64,000 nucleotides of DNA from the NCBI RefSeq assembly GCF_000519125.1, contig NZ_KI912582.1:248001-312000 (forward strand). The letters run 5' to 3'. The notes under the pieces were generated by a model, which was not told the origin of the DNA, searched no databases, and worked only from the letters and a program-made list of their open reading frames with translations. Below, in pieces: positions 61,243 to 64,000 of the stretch. This stretch comes from Desulfocurvus vexinensis DSM 17965 (GTDB lineage: Bacteria; Desulfobacterota; Desulfovibrionia; Desulfovibrionales; Desulfovibrionaceae). The first letter of the stretch is position 1. Each line of letters starts with the position of its first letter. The position numbers and the translations under genes are program-made.

Positions 61243-62187
61243 TTACCGCCCGATCCGGAAGCGCTCGTACAGCAGGTTGAAGAGGACCGCCCCCTGTTCG
61301 ACGCGTTGCGCGTCCTGCGGGACGGTCAGGGCCAGGGCCTCCAGGGCGGCTTGCAGCCCTGCGGTTTCCGGATGGGCGTAGCGCTCCTCCTTGAGGTCGA
61401 TGTCGTGGACCATCTCGGCCAGCTTGCGCAGCGCCGGATCGTCGGCGCCCAGGCGTCCGGCGAGCACCTCGAAGGTGCACTTGTCGCCCTCATGGGTGAA
61501 TTCGCCGCTGAACATGTCGAAGCGGAGTTCGTCCGGCTGGTGGGCATAGCTGGTTTCGTCCACGAACCGCAGCCGCGCGTCGGGGTCGATGAACCGGCGG
61601 ATGAGCCAGGCCGAGGCGATGCGGTCCACATGCACGCAGCGGCGGGTGACCCAGGTCCGGCCGCGCAGGGTGGCCAGCGCGTCCGGCCGGGCGGGGTCGG
61701 CGGGCGGGCCGTCGTGCAGCCGCGCGCGCAATCCGGCGAGCAGGCCCTCGATGGTTTCGCGGCTGGGGGCGCCAAAATAGTCCAGCGCCAGGGCGGCGTT
61801 GAACTCCTTGGTGAAGGCGTCCAGGGCGGCCTGGAGGCGGTCATGGTCGTGGGGCGGCGGAGCGTCCAGCACGGGGCGCATGGCGGCGGCCAGGCGGGCG
61901 TATTCCCGCTCGCTGGCCGCGACGAACAGCGCACGCACCTGGGCGTCGTCCAGCCCGGCGACGAACGCCGCGTGGCAGACGAACGCCCGCCCGCCGCTGT
62001 CCTCGATCTCCCTGGCCAGCCAGGCCAGGTCTTCCTGCCGGGAGTCGCCCCCGGGCAGGGCGTAGACGGCGTTCTTGATGGCGACGGCCCCCAGGGCGGC
62101 CAGCCTGCGGCCCGCCTTGGCTCGCAGGTAGCCGGGCTTGGGCGGGATGTGGTGCACGAAGAGCAGCCAGGAAAGTTTTGCGGCCAT
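61243..62187 (-). CDS. chrB: Chromate resistance protein ChrB family
   Basis: This 314-residue protein has an N-terminal domain (WLLFVHHIPPKPGYLRAKAGRRL, KNAVYALPG) and the C-terminal ChrB domain (GRTWVTRRCVHVDRIASAWL, FIDPDARLRFVDE, FDMFSGEFTHEGDKCTFEVL). ChrB proteins accompany the chromate exporter ChrA and act in sensing or regulation. The C-terminal domain resembles metal- or oxyanion-responsive enzymes. No chrA is in the window; the divergent pair instead encodes a DUF2148 protein and an MFS transporter. ATG 62187 lies 22 bases after the predicted RNA start. Confidence 0.85.
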   Translation of the reverse strand: MAAKLSWLLFVHHIPPKPGYLRAKAGRRLAALGAVAIKNAVYALPGGDSRQEDLAWLAREIEDSGGRAFVCHAAFVAGLDDAQVRALFVAASEREYARLAAAMRPVLDAPPPHDHDRLQAALDAFTKEFNAALALDYFGAPSRETIEGLLAGLRARLHDGPPADPARPDALATLRGRTWVTRRCVHVDRIASAWLIRRFIDPDARLRFVDETSYAHQPDELRFDMFSGEFTHEGDKCTFEVLAGRLGADDPALRKLAEMVHDIDLKEERYAHPETAGLQAALEALALTVPQDAQRVEQGAVLFNLLYERFRIGR

Positions 62188-62215
62188 GGTTCCTCCCGGT
62201 TTTGTTTCAGTTGAC

Positions 62216-62271
62216 AGTTTAACGATCTTCTGTTGTATGTCAATTGACATACAAACGGGCAGCCTTATTCT
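62216..62271. promoter_or_regulatory. divergent overlapping promoters sharing one palindromic operator
   Basis: A perfect 22-bp palindrome (62233-62254; half site TTGTATGTCAA) contains the -35 of both directions. For chrB, TTGACA is at 62243-62238 and TAAACT at 62221-62216. For the DUF2148 gene, TTGACA is at 62244-62249 and TATTCT at 62266-62271. Both spacers are 16 bases. A repressor bound here would block both promoters at once. Confidence 0.8.
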
Positions 62272-62307
62272 TGTCCAGGACACCCGCCCAACGCAAGGAG
62301 GACGACC

Positions 62308-62856
62308 ATGAAGGACGCCGCAATCACCGCCGCCCGGCTGCTGGCCGGGAGCATGCGCACCGCGCCCAAGGCCGGGGGCAAGGATTTTCTGGAAATCGTC
62401 GTCGTGGAGGATGACGCCACCCTGGCCAGGATTGCCGGGGCCATGCGCGAGTACGCCCCCCGGAGCACCAACGAGGCCTTCTGGCTGCGCGACGCGGACA
62501 ACATCGCCAAAACCCAGGCCCTGGTCCTGGTGGGCCTCGCGGAGCCCAACCTCGCGGGCTACGACTGCGGGGCCTGCGGGTACGCCACCTGCAAGGATAT
62601 GGCCGGGCAGCGGAAGCTGACGGCCCGGGAGATGGGCTACGGCGGCCCGCACTGCGTGATGCGCATGATCGACATCGGCAGCGCCCTGGCCTCTGCGGCC
62701 AAGACGGCGGCGCTGCTCAGCATCGACAGCCGCGTGCAGCAGCGGGTGGGCGCTGCGGCCCGCGCCCTGGGGGTCATCGATGCCGATGTCGTCATGGGCC
62801 TGCCCGTGGGCTACTACGGCAAGAGCATCTACCACGACCGCCAGGCCCGGAAATAG
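62308..62856 (+). CDS. DUF2148 ferredoxin-like protein
   Basis: This 182-residue protein of the DUF2148 family has a four-cysteine set that may bind an iron-sulfur cluster: DCGACGYATC (Cys87, 90, 95) and Cys116 in GPHCVMRM. The fold is otherwise alpha/beta. Members are common in anaerobes and have no proven function. AAGGAGG upstream of ATG 62308 supports the start. The MFS gene starts 45 bases later on the same strand, and the shared operator ties it to chrB. Confidence 0.88.
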   Translation: MKDAAITAARLLAGSMRTAPKAGGKDFLEIVVVEDDATLARIAGAMREYAPRSTNEAFWLRDADNIAKTQALVLVGLAEPNLAGYDCGACGYATCKDMAGQRKLTAREMGYGGPHCVMRMIDIGSALASAAKTAALLSIDSRVQQRVGAAARALGVIDADVVMGLPVGYYGKSIYHDRQARK

Positions 62857-62901
62857 CGCCCGGGGGCGGGCGGCCTTGGCCGCCCGCAAAGGAGACAGGC
62901 G

Positions 62902-64000
62902 ATGCAGACGACCGCACCCTTCACGCTGCTGTGCTCCGTGGGCTTTCTGGCCCGGTTTTCCTACGCCCTGGCCCGCAACCCCGTGCTGCCGCTGTTCGCC
63001 CTGGCCCTGGGCGCAGGGCCGCAGGCCATCGGCCTGGCCGTGGGCATCTCCACGGTCACGGGCATCCTCTTCAAGCTGCCCGCCGGGGCCCTTTCGGACA
63101 TCGTCGGGCGCAGGCGGACCATGCTCGCCGGGCTGGTGGTCTTCGGGCTTGCCCCCCTGGCCTATTTGTTCGTCACCGACTACGGGCAGCTGGTGGCCGT
63201 GCGCTTCCTGCACGGGTTCGCCACGGCCATCTACGGGCCGGTGGCCATGGCCGTGGTGGCCGATGTCGCTGGGGCCCGCAAGGGGGAGCTGCTTTCCTGG
63301 TTCTCGTCGGTGGGCATCATCGGCGGGCTGCTGGGGGCGCCTGTGGGCGGGCTGGCGCTGTCGCTGGCGGCCCTGCCCGGGGGCGGCTACGCGCCCTGGG
63401 CGTTTCCGGCGGTCTACGGCCTGTGCGCCCTGACGGGCCTGGCCGCGCTGCTTCTGGGCCTGCGCACGCTGTTCGTGGACGAGGTCGCGCAGCAGGGCAG
63501 CTTCCGGGAGCGCCTGCGGACGTTTTGGTCCGGCATCCGCGAGGTGATTTCCGACCGGCGGGTGGTGGCGGTCTCCGCCGCCGAGGGCGTGCAGAACATG
63601 GCCATGGGCGCGCTGGAAGCCTTCCTGCCCATCTACGCGGTGACCGTGGCCGGATTGTCCGCCTTCCAGGCCGGCCTGCTCTGGGCGGCGCAGATCGTGG
63701 TGACCGTCCTGGCCAAGCCGTTGATGGGCAGGCTCTCCGACCGCATTGGCCGCCGGGTGCTTATCGTCGCGGGGCTGCTGTGCTGCGCGTTGCCCTTCGC
63801 CGCCATCCCCTGGCTCGCGGGGTTCACGGCGCTCATGGCCGCCTGCCTGGTCTTCGGCCTTGGCGAGGCGCTGGTGACCAGCTCCTCGGCGGCCATGGTC
63901 GCCGATCTGTGCAAGGCCCGCCGCTTCGGCACGGCCATGGGCGTGTTCGGAACCATCTTCGACGTGGGGCACGCGGCGGGGCCCATTGTTTCCGGCCTGC
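62902..64000 (+). CDS. MFS transporter (runs off the window)
   Basis: The frame is open from ATG 62902 to the right edge (366 residues visible). It has about eleven membrane helices of the major facilitator fold and the loop motif LSDIVGRRRTML (motif A) after the second helix. A second copy, MGRLSDRIGRRVLI, follows the seventh or eighth helix. Family type resembles drug or metabolite:H+ antiporters; the substrate is unknown. AAAGGAG precedes the ATG. Its link to the DUF2148/chrB operator suggests export of a toxic anion or oxidised compound, but that is inference. Confidence 0.88.
   Translation, partial: MQTTAPFTLLCSVGFLARFSYALARNPVLPLFALALGAGPQAIGLAVGISTVTGILFKLPAGALSDIVGRRRTMLAGLVVFGLAPLAYLFVTDYGQLVAVRFLHGFATAIYGPVAMAVVADVAGARKGELLSWFSSVGIIGGLLGAPVGGLALSLAALPGGGYAPWAFPAVYGLCALTGLAALLLGLRTLFVDEVAQQGSFRERLRTFWSGIREVISDRRVVAVSAAEGVQNMAMGALEAFLPIYAVTVAGLSAFQAGLLWAAQIVVTVLAKPLMGRLSDRIGRRVLIVAGLLCCALPFAAIPWLAGFTALMAACLVFGLGEALVTSSSAAMVADLCKARRFGTAMGVFGTIFDVGHAAGPIVSGL

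Noticed and set aside
1-64000. tRNA, rRNA, CRISPR arrays, insertion sequences or prophage genes
   Set aside because: No TTCGA-type tRNA arm in context, no regularly spaced repeats, and no transposase, integrase or phage structural protein were seen.

Overview
The window is a very GC-rich, densely packed bacterial chromosome segment with about 45 protein genes and no rRNA, tRNA, CRISPR array, insertion sequence or prophage that I can see. The gene content (two ferredoxin-dependent 2-oxoacid oxidoreductases, Kor and Ior; a fused ADP-forming succinyl-CoA ligase; an FmdE protein; a DUF2148 ferredoxin-like protein; TamA/TamB; a Maf/DUF115 protein; a chemoreceptor) suggests an anaerobic, motile, Gram-negative sulfate reducer of the Desulfovibrionales type. 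That placement is inferred from gene families, not from a marker gene.

Layout. 0-12 kb: a giant AsmA/DUF748 envelope protein; a fused SucC-SucD ligase converging on a korDABC operon; a lipoprotein amino-acid binding protein; a small SPOR-like protein; an M48 lipoprotein protease. 12-24 kb: a 995-residue protein of unknown function that contains an internal duplication; a PAS-only sensor; a class I aminotransferase followed by shikimate kinase; the cbpA-cbpM-clpB chaperone operon; a polysaccharide deacetylase. 24-34 kb: tamA-tamB, then a metal-chelate ABC transporter operon that ends in fmdE. 34-49 kb: two tandem paralogous solute-binding proteins, an EamA exporter, a membrane diguanylate cyclase, an unknown protein, a chemoreceptor, an operon with a PAP2 phosphatase, an ArnT-like glycosyltransferase and an AMIN lipoprotein, a 3D-domain protein, a VanZ protein and a Maf/DUF115 protein. 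48-64 kb: a cysteine synthase fused to a dead cysteinyl-tRNA-synthetase-like domain; a long disordered membrane protein; the operon for a membrane TPR-like protein, IorA, IorB and a sigma-54 activator; proA-nadD; a TPR protein; and a chrB gene divergent from a DUF2148-MFS pair across a perfect palindromic operator.

How the genes work together. Kor plus SucCD can interconvert 2-oxoglutarate, succinyl-CoA and succinate with ferredoxin and ATP. Ior does the equivalent for aryl-pyruvates and is co-transcribed with its probable regulator. TamAB, DUF748, CbpA/ClpB, M48, AMIN, 3D, PAP2 and glycosyltransferase genes all concern envelope building and protein quality. The most unusual gene is the cysteine synthase/pseudo-CysRS fusion at 48332-50659. 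Also notable are the duplicated protein at 12424-15411, the operator at 62233-62254, the fmdE-linked transporter, and three promoters that abut start codons and suggest leaderless mRNAs.
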